This document shows, piece by piece, positions 47,311 through 54,270 of a stretch of DNA of 64,000 bases (position 1 is the first letter of the stretch; every line of letters starts with the position of its first letter). The stretch is from Burkholderiales bacterium PBB1 (GTDB taxonomy: Bacteria; Pseudomonadota; Gammaproteobacteria; Burkholderiales; Burkholderiaceae_C). Location: the NCBI GenBank assembly GCA_002255905.1, contig NKIN01000002.1, positions 124,001 through 188,000 on the forward strand, in the 5' to 3' direction. The notes under the pieces are model-generated. The model saw only the letters and a program-made list of their open reading frames with translations. It had not been told where the DNA came from and made no database searches. A program made the position numbers and the translations under genes.

Positions 47311-48683
47311 ACGCGCGAACCGACGAAGAGGTTGCAAGCCTGCGCGTGCCGCCTCACAGCCTCGAGGCCGAGCAGTCGGTTCTCGGTGGCCTGCTGCTCG
47401 ACAACCGAGCCTGGGATCGCGCCGCTGACCTCCTGACTGAGCGCGACTTCTACCGCCACGAGCACCGCGAGATCTACGCCGCCATCGTCGCGCTGATCAA
47501 CGCCAACAAGCCGGCCGACGTGATCACGGTGTTCGAGCAGCTGCAGCGCACCGGCAAGGGCGACGACTGCGGCGGCATGCGGTACCTGAACTCGCTGGCG
47601 CAAAGCGTGCCGAGCGCGGCCAACATGCGGCGCTATGCCGAGATCGTGCGCGAGCGGGCGGTTCTACGCACCGTGGTGTCGGCCGGCGACGAGATCATCA
47701 CCAGCGCGTTCAATCCGCAGGGCAGGGCGGTGTCTGAAATCCTCGACCAGGCCACCACGACGCTCAACAACCTGCAGCGCGGCCAGGTGCGCAAGATGCC
47801 GCGGTCGATCAGTGAGATCGCGATCGAGCGGATTGACCACTACACCGCGCTCTCCGATGGAACCGCAGTCGCTGGATGGCCGACCCCCATCCCGGCGCTC
47901 AATGCATGCTTGAACGGAGGCCCTCATGCTGGCGGCCTGTATCTGATCGGCGCCAGGCCAGGTATGGGCAAGTCGTCGTTTTCGCAGTTCCTGGCGAACG
48001 GCTTCGCCAGAGACGGATTGCCGACTTTGTTCCTGAGCCTGGAGATGGGCGATCACGAGATCGCAGATAGGGGTGTGGCCTGCGCTGGTCGCCTGAGCTA
48101 CAGCGCCCTCCTGTCCGGAAAGATGAAGCACGAGCACTGGACGCGGGCCACCGAGGCGATGGAAGCCTTGGCGCGCCTGCCGCTCTACGTCGACGATCAG
48201 CCAGGTCTGACCCTGAGCGACATCCGCATCAAAGCGAAGTCGATCAAGGGCCTGAAGGTCCTGGTGCTGGACTACCTGCAGCTCTGCGCAGGCAGCCGGC
48301 GCGATGGCAATCGGAATGCCGAGATCGAGGAACTGAGCCGCGGCCTGAAGGCCCTGGCCAAGGATCTGGGCATCGCAGTGATCGCGCTATCGCAGCTCAA
48401 TCGCGAGGTTGAAAAGCGGCTGAACAAGCGGCCGAACCTCTCGGATCTGCGCGACTCCGGTGCGATCGAGCAGGACGCCGACGTCGTGATGTTCCTGTGG
48501 CCGGTGCGCGAGTTCGAAGGCGAGGGCCGTCGCATCGTTGGGCTCGGCATCGACAAGAACCGCCAGGGCCGGCTCGGCGAGATCGCGCTCGACTTCCACG
48601 GCGACACCCAGCGATGGGCGGAGAGCACTGCGGATCTGCGGCCAGAGCCGGTACCGAGCCAGCCAAAAAAGGGGTACTCATGA
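47307..48683 (+). CDS. Replicative DNA helicase DnaB, phage/element type
   Basis: A protein of 458 residues of the DnaB family. The N-domain is HSLEAEQSVLGGLLLDNRAW. The RecA-like domain has Walker A GARPGMGKSSFSQFLA near residue 215, Walker B KVLVLDYLQL, and DLRDSGAIEQDADVVMFL near the C-terminus. It is encoded by the element, distinct from the chromosomal dnaB expected elsewhere. The ATG overlaps the stop of the O-like gene. This implies that the element replicates on its own, at least when excised. Confidence 0.9.
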   Translation: MNARTDEEVASLRVPPHSLEAEQSVLGGLLLDNRAWDRAADLLTERDFYRHEHREIYAAIVALINANKPADVITVFEQLQRTGKGDDCGGMRYLNSLAQSVPSAANMRRYAEIVRERAVLRTVVSAGDEIITSAFNPQGRAVSEILDQATTTLNNLQRGQVRKMPRSISEIAIERIDHYTALSDGTAVAGWPTPIPALNACLNGGPHAGGLYLIGARPGMGKSSFSQFLANGFARDGLPTLFLSLEMGDHEIADRGVACAGRLSYSALLSGKMKHEHWTRATEAMEALARLPLYVDDQPGLTLSDIRIKAKSIKGLKVLVLDYLQLCAGSRRDGNRNAEIEELSRGLKALAKDLGIAVIALSQLNREVEKRLNKRPNLSDLRDSGAIEQDADVVMFLWPVREFEGEGRRIVGLGIDKNRQGRLGEIALDFHGDTQRWAESTADLRPEPVPSQPKKGYS

Positions 48684-48751
48684 CTCCCAGGCTGCGTGAT
48701 CATCGACGGTAGGGAGCGCTGGTGCTCGCGGCGCCCGCTGTGAGGCGGCGG

Positions 48752-48771
48752 GTTGCCCCCGGATGTGCCCC
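48752..48771 (-). repeat. GGGGCAC-N4-GGGGGCAAC motif, copy 2 (inverted)
   Basis: On the minus strand this reads as the same half-sites as copies 1 and 3, with spacer ATCC and one G fewer in the first half. It lies 68 bp after the dnaB-like stop and may mark the inner end of the integrase-dnaB element. Confidence 0.4.
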
Positions 48772-48934
48772 TGCCTGTCTCGTGTTGGTTGCACGCTTAC
48801 CTGCTGGATTCGATGCCACCGTTGCCTCAGCTTAAAGCGGCTGGCAGACTCGCGCCAATGCATGCCGGTTTTCACACGAATTTGATGCCGCACAATTCAG
48901 ACGACGCGGCCCCTCCACGGAAACGAGCCAAGAC

Positions 48935-49603
48935 ATGATGCGCAGTTACACCGCCATAGCTACTGCAATGGTCTGCGCACTTGCATCGGGCTGCAGTGAC
49001 CAGTCCGAATTGGCAGCGGCAAAGAAACGCATCGCCCAACTCGAAGCTGAACTGGCGGCCGAACGAGCTAAACCGCTGGCGCAGGCCACGCTGCCCGAGC
49101 CACAGAAGCCAGCCGCGCCACCCCAAGCCGCCGCGCCAGAACCTACTCCGGAGCCGACGGGACAGCAGTGGTCTTACGAGGCGCGCGAGGACAAAATGAC
49201 CGGCGGAACGACACGCCATGCATACGTGCTCAGTACCAATACAGTCAACTTTGATTCACCGTATTCAGGCGCGCAGCGTGGTCGCCTGGTTCTGCGAACG
49301 GATCCGAAGTACGGTCGCGACGTCATCTTCTCTATTGAGCGAGGGCAACTTCTTTGCCGTTCATACGAGGACTGTGACGTTCTCATCAGGTTCGATGATG
49401 GAAAGCCTGAGCGGTTCTCAGCTATTGGCCCGGAAGACAACAGCTCTGACACCGTGTTCGTTCGAAACTACGATCGCTTTACGAGCAAGTTGAGCAAAGC
49501 AAAGATCGTTCGTCTCTCGATGAATGTCTATCAAGAAGGGGCCCCCGTGTTCGAGTTTGATGTGAGCGGTTTTGACGCCGCAAAGTACGCGGGCAAGAAG
49601 TAA
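48935..49603 (+). CDS. Predicted lipoprotein with coiled-coil segment
   Basis: The protein of 222 residues has a lipoprotein signal with lipobox LASGC (Cys about residue 20), followed by a heptad-like segment (DQSELAAAKKRIAQLEAELA), a Pro/Ala-rich linker, and a C-terminal beta-rich domain from about residue 85. That domain includes NFDSPYSGAQRGRLVLRTDP, LIRFDDGKPERFSAIGP and VRLSMNVYQEGAPVFEFDVS. The domain is a conserved hypothetical type in proteobacteria without assigned function. Two ATG codons are adjacent. It is separated by 251 bp from the dnaB-like gene. Confidence 0.8.
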   Translation: MMRSYTAIATAMVCALASGCSDQSELAAAKKRIAQLEAELAAERAKPLAQATLPEPQKPAAPPQAAAPEPTPEPTGQQWSYEAREDKMTGGTTRHAYVLSTNTVNFDSPYSGAQRGRLVLRTDPKYGRDVIFSIERGQLLCRSYEDCDVLIRFDDGKPERFSAIGPEDNSSDTVFVRNYDRFTSKLSKAKIVRLSMNVYQEGAPVFEFDVSGFDAAKYAGKK

Positions 49604-49756
49604 CCCACACCCTCAGCTCGCTGCAGTAAGGCCTAACTCTGCGCTAAATCGGAGCGCCAACGACTATTCGAGTGGCGCCGCGCGGATGATCTTGATCTAG
49701 GGGTGTGCCGCGAGGCAAGCTCACCTCTTGAGCCACCGACCCGACAAGATCGGGCC

Positions 49757-50005
49757 ATGTACTTCGCCGGAACCGACACCCCGCGGCCTTGCTGGCACTG
49801 CCGCTGGTTCGATGGCTTGATGCCACCGGCGACTTTGTGCGCGAATGCAAAGTGCCCATCATCGAAATCTCAGCCTGAAAACGGTTGCAGTCTCTGGGAG
49901 CGGGAACCAGGCGCCGACGATGAGCCCGACTGGGTGCCGCCGCGGCCGGCTTCGTACCCGGTGACGATCGCAGCACCTCGAGGGCCAAAGCGCACGCGTC
50001 TTTGA
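49757..50005 (+). CDS. Small cysteine-rich protein
   Basis: A protein of 82 residues with cysteines in CWHCRWFD, LCANAKC and NGCSLWEREPGADDE. This pattern, ending WEREPGADDE, is a conserved small hypothetical family in Burkholderiales, probably metal binding. The ATG at MYFAGTDTP is chosen over an upstream in-frame codon because the conserved block begins right after it. No neighbour points to a role. Confidence 0.65.
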   Translation: MYFAGTDTPRPCWHCRWFDGLMPPATLCANAKCPSSKSQPENGCSLWEREPGADDEPDWVPPRPASYPVTIAAPRGPKRTRL

Positions 50006-50473
50006 TGGCTACGATCGCAGCATGTGCACGCGGTATATCACTCCCGATGAGGCTACCTGCTAGATCGTCGAGAGCTACATGACGCTGACGATCCATGCTG
50101 ATGCTCCACATGCGTTGAGCGACGAGCGCCGCTACTTGCCAATGCAATACGCCTACATTCCAGTGCGACTTCCCCCGGGAAAATTGCTCGATCAAGTCAG
50201 TGGCGATAAGCTACCGCCATGAGTCCCATTGATTCCAAGTCCGCATTCGGCGGTGCATTCTGCGAGGCGGCCTTTCGCGCTGCCTTGGCGCTTTGCACTC
50301 CGCAGCCGCGTGCCGGGAAGGGGACTCACACCCGTCAGCCGGCCGCACATCCTTAGGCCCGGCGATCACTTCCACCCCATTTGCGCAAACTTCAGATCGC
50401 CGGGCCCCAAGCCTGCGCGTAGGTGCGCGTCGCCCATCGGCAGACGCTCATCCTGCCACTGAAGGAATGCCTC
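50006..50473. other. Intergenic stretch with possible remnants, no solid gene
   Basis: A 468-bp stretch between the Cys-rich gene and the Rnk-like gene. At 50022-50063 a 13-codon frame begins MCTRYITPDEATC and then stops; it resembles the catalytic N-terminus MCxRY of YedK/HMCES proteins and may be a dead remnant. At 50079-50222 a 47-codon frame (MTLTIHADAPHALSDERRY) could be a small gene. A further short frame begins at 50220. None is well supported. Confidence 0.35.
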
Positions 50474-50896
50474 GTGGAAGTCGTTGCTCTTGAGCGTACG
50501 CTCACTGAACTGGACCATGTCCGTCTCCTGAACCTGATTCGCCGCGATGCGCGCGGTAACGGATCAGCCGCCCATCCTGGCGCGATCGAAGACATCCTGG
50601 AGAACGCCGCCCTCGTGCCATCGCGCGAAGTGGGGCCGGACGTCGTGACGATGTATTCGCAGGTCGTGCTGCAGGACAACCGGAGCGGCCAGCGAAACAC
50701 GCTCACACTGTGCTATCCCGCAGATGCCGAGCCGGCGATCGGATTCGTCTCCGTGCTATCACCGGTCGGCAACGCGCTGCTCGGTCTGCGAGTCGGCAGC
50801 GTGGCTCGCTGGTCCACCCCAGCCGGCGATGAGAAGGCGGCCGAGATCTCGGCCATCCTCTTCCAGCCCGAGTCGAGCGGCGACTACGCGACGTAG
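50474..50896 (+). CDS. Rnk/GreA-GreB C-terminal-family protein
   Basis: A protein of 140 residues resembling the stand-alone GreA/GreB C-terminal domain (nucleoside diphosphate kinase regulator Rnk). Typical blocks are TLTELDHVRLLNLIRR, IEDILENAALVPSREVGPDV, VTMYSQVVLQDNRSGQ and FVSVLSPVGNALLGLRVGS. The family binds RNA polymerase through its secondary channel. A GTG start with AAGGA upstream is chosen; another in-frame GTG lies 51 bp further upstream. The gene precedes a tandem Usp gene, a stress-related pairing. Confidence 0.82.
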   Translation: MEVVALERTLTELDHVRLLNLIRRDARGNGSAAHPGAIEDILENAALVPSREVGPDVVTMYSQVVLQDNRSGQRNTLTLCYPADAEPAIGFVSVLSPVGNALLGLRVGSVARWSTPAGDEKAAEISAILFQPESSGDYAT

Positions 50897-51038
50897 CTGC
50901 CGCGTGCAGCCTCGGAGCTGCACATCTCGCTGCTGGCGCTAATGGGCCCGAATTTCCCACAGAGCGATTCACATCGCTCGGCAGGTACGCGCTCGCCTGG
51001 CGTCTCTCGGAACACAAAGGTTCAAGAGAACAACACAG

Positions 51039-52085
51039 ATGACATCAATCAAATCCCTCCTGGTGGCGACCGACTTCTCAGTCGACGGAAACAACGCGGT
51101 GCGCCGCGCTGCGCTGCTGGCACACGACCACGGTGCACGCCTGGACATCCTGCACGTTGTCAAGGCGGCGGGCTGCAAGCCGCTGCGCGACTGGTTCTAT
51201 CCCACGCTCGACGTCGACCTGAGGACAGCCCAAGCGCGGGGCGCATTGCAGCGTGTGGCGGTCGAGATCACCGGTGCGTACGACGTGGCTCCCACGATCG
51301 AAGTCGTGGTCGGCGACCCATTTGAGATGCTGCTGCGAGCATCGGATCGCGCGGACGTGGTGGTCCTTGGGCGGCGGGGCCGCAGCCGTCTCGGTGGTTT
51401 GCTGGTCGACGGAACCGCGGACCGCCTGCTGAGAACCTGCAAACGCCCAGTTCTTATCGTCCGCACCCCTGTTGAGCAACCTTACCGGCGGGTGTTGGTG
51501 CCGATCGACTTCTCGGCGGCATCGGATGCCGCCATCCGAATCGCGGCGCAGATGCAGGGCGAGGCCATCCTGCAGGTGTTTCACGCCATCAACTCGCAGC
51601 GCGAAGCCGTGCTGCGCGATGCAGATGTGCCCGCGCGCATCATCAGGCAAACGCGACTGATAGAAGAAGCAGCAACAAACGCACGTATGCGTCGCCAGGT
51701 CGCTGGCCTAGGTCTGGACTGCACGTTCATGAGCTTCACGCTGGCATACGGGCATGCTGTGGGATCAACGTTGCGTCACGCCCAACGATTGGGTGCCGAC
51801 CTCATCGTTGCCGGGAAGCAGGGGCGCTCGACCTTGGGGGGCTTCCTTCTTGGCAGCGTCAGTAGCCGCTTGCTGTCCGAGACCGCCTGCGACATGTTGA
51901 TCGTGCCGAGGCCTCGGGACGGTTCTCTGCCTGACGCTGCGGCGACGATTGCACCTCGAGCCAACTCGGTGTCTCAGCCCGACAACGCATCCCTCGCGCG
52001 GCAGGCCGCAGCGCAGGCTGGGGCATTGACGCAGAGCGATTGGATCCACAACACGGCGCGCTTTGGGTCGCGGAGGGCGTCATGA
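51039..52085 (+). CDS. Tandem-domain universal stress protein
   Basis: A 348-residue protein with two Usp domains (about residues 1-145 and 148-285) and a disordered C-terminal tail. Domain 1 begins IKSLLVATDFSVDGNNAVRR and ends with GRRGRSRLGGLLVDGTADRL; domain 2 has RRVLVPIDFSAASDAAIRIA and GKQGRSTLGGFLLGSVSSRL. Both carry the G-x2-G-x9-G(S/T) ATP-binding pattern. Such proteins are induced by stress and hypoxia. Its stop overlaps a 36-codon frame (ATGA). Confidence 0.88.
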   Translation: MTSIKSLLVATDFSVDGNNAVRRAALLAHDHGARLDILHVVKAAGCKPLRDWFYPTLDVDLRTAQARGALQRVAVEITGAYDVAPTIEVVVGDPFEMLLRASDRADVVVLGRRGRSRLGGLLVDGTADRLLRTCKRPVLIVRTPVEQPYRRVLVPIDFSAASDAAIRIAAQMQGEAILQVFHAINSQREAVLRDADVPARIIRQTRLIEEAATNARMRRQVAGLGLDCTFMSFTLAYGHAVGSTLRHAQRLGADLIVAGKQGRSTLGGFLLGSVSSRLLSETACDMLIVPRPRDGSLPDAAATIAPRANSVSQPDNASLARQAAAQAGALTQSDWIHNTARFGSRRAS

Positions 52086-52192
52086 ACATCAAGGGAATGC
52101 CGTGGACCGCTCAGTTCGCCACAACGCACGAACTGTCACGATCTCCGAAGCCCGTGGCCCAGCCGCAACAATTTCGTAAGCGGAAACGCTAA
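52082..52192 (+). CDS. Possible 36-residue protein coupled to the Usp gene
   Basis: The ATG overlaps the Usp stop codon (ATGA), giving MNIKGMPWTAQFATTHELSR and a basic end QQFRKRKR. The overlap suggests translational coupling, but the peptide has no recognisable family and could be chance. Confidence 0.35.
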   Translation: MNIKGMPWTAQFATTHELSRSPKPVAQPQQFRKRKR

Positions 52193-52257
52193 TCTGCGAC
52201 CAACCGATCAGCTGGATCCGAGCTGCCGAACAGGCAGTTGGGGCAGCCCGGCAATCT

Positions 52258-52278
52258 GGGGGCACGTTCGGGGGCATG
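52258..52278 (+). repeat. GGGGGCAC-N4-GGGGGCATG motif, copy 3
   Basis: Same orientation and half-sites as copy 1 next to the integrase, 10.2 kb away, with spacer GTTC. It lies in the non-coding gap after the Usp gene and may be the far end of the accessory element. Confidence 0.5.
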
Positions 52279-52338
52279 CGTAGATTCGAATTCGATCTAC
52301 AGCAAGCATTGGTGCGTGTTTCCGGCGATCGTTGGAAA

Positions 52339-52393
52339 GACTCCGGCCCGCCAGCAAGTCTGGGCCCTCCCTTGTGGAGGGCTTTTTCTTGCC
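52339..52393 (+). repeat. 55-bp dispersed repeat containing a terminator, copy 1
   Basis: This segment begins GACTCCGGCCCGCC and ends CTTTTTCTTGCC; it is identical to 57560-57614 except for one base. Both copies lie between convergent gene pairs (plus-strand gene upstream, minus-strand gene downstream). Confidence 0.9.
52364..52387 (+). terminator. Terminator hairpin inside 55-bp repeat copy 1
   Basis: CCCTCC/GGAGGG stem with a four- to five-base loop followed by CTTTTT. It would end plus-strand transcripts from the Usp gene. Confidence 0.8.
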
Positions 52394-52482
52394 TGAGCCT
52401 CGCACCGTGCGGGCGACGCCGAATTCACTGGTGCGCGATCATCAGGTGCTGAATTCCAAGGAGATCGTCGCCAAGGCCCTCT

Positions 52483-53412
52483 TCAGCTTTCCTCAAAGTA
52501 ATCTGAGTCGACACGCTTGACCACGTAGGAGGCCGAGGCCGCTACGCCGACATCGAAGTCAATCATGAGATCGGCCAACCTCTTGCCATCGATGAGAACC
52601 ACCTTCGTGTCGATGCGCGATGTGTAGTCAATCGCATCGGCGGTGTAGGAGGATGTCGTGATGAACACGCCCTTCCTGGCGCGCTGCCCTTGTAGGGCGC
52701 CGACGAATTTCTGAATCTCCGGTCGACCCACAGAACCTTGCCAGCGTTTGGCTTGAATGAAGATCGTGTCAAGGCCGAGGCGGTCCTCCTTGATGATTCC
52801 GTCGATGCCTCCATCGCCGGTCTGCCCAATGCGCTCACCGGCGTCGCGCCGCGAGCCGCCGTAGCCCATCTTCACCAGCAACTCGACGACCAGTTGTTCG
52901 AAGAATGTGGGCGAACAGGACAGGATGCGCGTCAACAGTTCCTGAGCAAGCTGCTCGCGGAGGCCTTGGTACGCCAGTTCGATGGCCTCTTCAGGGGTCG
53001 CGCTAGAAGGAGACTCCTCGCCCGCTCGGGGCATCCCGGGCACCGCATTGGCGGCGGGATCAGGTCTAGGCAGATCACGGAACGTCACGAACTCAGGAAA
53101 CCGCTCAAGGAACTTGACGTCGATTCGCGTGGGGTTCGCAGACAGTGTCGTCAGCCCCCGCTCAGTGATTTTGAAGACCCCGCGCCTTGTGGCCTCAACC
53201 AGACCAGCCTTCTTCAAGTAGGTGCGGGCCCAGCCGATTCGGTTCTTGAAGATACCCTGCTGCCCGCTGGGTAACAGTTCCGCTCGCTCCGCTGCTGTCA
53301 GATTGAAGTGAGCAGCAAGGGCCTCCTCGGCCTCACGCAGTGGCCGCTCCCTTCCGTCTTCGAGAAAGCTCAGGAAGGGCAGCATGCACGTCTGGTAGTC
53401 CGGAATCGTCAT
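52483..53412 (-). CDS. Mrr-type restriction endonuclease
   Basis: A type IV restriction-like enzyme of 309 residues, expected to cut modified foreign DNA. The N-terminal winged-helix domain (Mrr_N, residues about 1-95) includes IFKNRIGWARTYLKKAGLVE and GVFKITERGLTTL. The C-terminal Mrr catalytic domain has GGIDGIIKEDRLG with Asp204 and FIQAKRWQG with Gln220 and Lys222 of the D...QxK core. The length equals E. coli Mrr. It stands alone on the minus strand, next to the CIA30-like and MazG-NYN genes. Confidence 0.92.
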   Translation of the reverse strand: MTIPDYQTCMLPFLSFLEDGRERPLREAEEALAAHFNLTAAERAELLPSGQQGIFKNRIGWARTYLKKAGLVEATRRGVFKITERGLTTLSANPTRIDVKFLERFPEFVTFRDLPRPDPAANAVPGMPRAGEESPSSATPEEAIELAYQGLREQLAQELLTRILSCSPTFFEQLVVELLVKMGYGGSRRDAGERIGQTGDGGIDGIIKEDRLGLDTIFIQAKRWQGSVGRPEIQKFVGALQGQRARKGVFITTSSYTADAIDYTSRIDTKVVLIDGKRLADLMIDFDVGVAASASYVVKRVDSDYFEES

Positions 53413-53673
53413 GGTTGATGAGTGTTTTGCGCCGAGGTGGAAGCGGCTTCAGGCCTGAGGAGGCGGTTGTAGCCCATCTTGGAGAGTTGTTGGGTCATGG
53501 TGCACGTCGAAGTCCCCCTGGAGGACAGCGAAGTGAAGCTCCGTGTGCTGGTCTTGCCCATCGGGGTCCATCGCCGATAACGCTAGAAATTTGATTCGAC
53601 CACCGCTGCAATACTCGATCCGACCTCCAGCATCCGATCTGGGTTTTCATGCCGCCGTCCCATCGCTCTGAGC

Positions 53674-54186
53674 TCAGGCCAGACTTATCCGCCGGATGTC
53701 GAGCGCGAAAGGGCCGGTCTGGCGGTCGGCGATCATCAGCCCGACTTGGCGGATAAGGCCGGGGTCGAGCTGGGGTGCATCAGTGACCTCCCGACCCCGA
53801 AAGGTCGCACGGAAGGCTGAGATGGGGAGGCGGATCCTCTGCCAGTCGCTGCCAGTGGGTACGAAGCTCGCCTGGTAGTTCAGGGCGTCGAAGCCGTCAT
53901 GGGTCAGCAGGCTTAGCTTGAACCGCTTGGAGGCACCGCGAATTTCGACAAGGCAGGCCTCGGCTCCGCGCATGCCTCTTGGGCCTGGGCTGGAGCGAAC
54001 CGAGGCAAAGCCGCCGTTCCCCTCCAGAGACACCTTGCCTTGGAAGACAGCATGGCCGGCGGGATCGTGGCGAAGTTTGCTCACCGACATACCACCCATC
54101 ACCCGATCGTCGATTGGACTCCAGGCGCTCATGCCAACTGGCTCGCTAAAGTTGAACAGGGTCAGCTGGTCATCGGTTTGGGCCAC
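53674..54186 (-). CDS. CIA30-domain protein
   Basis: A protein of 170 residues with a jelly-roll CIA30 (NDUFAF1-like) domain. It shows LFNFSEPVGMSAWSPIDDRV, then MGGMSVSKL, LEGNGGFASVRS, and the C-terminal LDPGLIRQVGLMIADRQTGP with FALDIRRISL. Bacterial members are usually of unknown function and are thought to bind carbohydrate or act as chaperones. A GTG start at 54186 is chosen because the domain begins about ten residues later; the longer frame overlaps the divergent MazG-NYN gene. Confidence 0.82.
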   Translation of the reverse strand: MAQTDDQLTLFNFSEPVGMSAWSPIDDRVMGGMSVSKLRHDPAGHAVFQGKVSLEGNGGFASVRSSPGPRGMRGAEACLVEIRGASKRFKLSLLTHDGFDALNYQASFVPTGSDWQRIRLPISAFRATFRGREVTDAPQLDPGLIRQVGLMIADRQTGPFALDIRRISLA

Positions 54187-54270
54187 GCATCGATTGTCGG
54201 GCGACCGGCATGGGCGCCAGACGCCACGCTGGCAAGATGGGCGACAACGAAGAACCAGAGGGACGCCAGA

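Noticed and set aside
48753-48938. 61-codon frame before the lipoprotein gene
   Set aside because: No ribosome-binding site or family pattern; starts inside the G/C repeat motif and overlaps the lipoprotein start.
41894-52338. CRISPR array or toxin-antitoxin pair in the accessory region
   Set aside because: No regularly spaced repeats; small gene pairs lack recognisable toxin or antitoxin motifs.
52333-52352. Second copy of the tRNA-Ser 3' end as attR
   Set aside because: CTCCGGC-CCGCCAG resembles the tRNA end CTCCGGCTCCGCCAG, but it is short, has a gap, belongs to the 55-bp repeat and also occurs at 57 kb.
53340-53594. 84-codon plus-strand frame at the mrr 5' end
   Set aside because: Overlaps the mrr coding start and its upstream region; composition is random and no start signal is seen.
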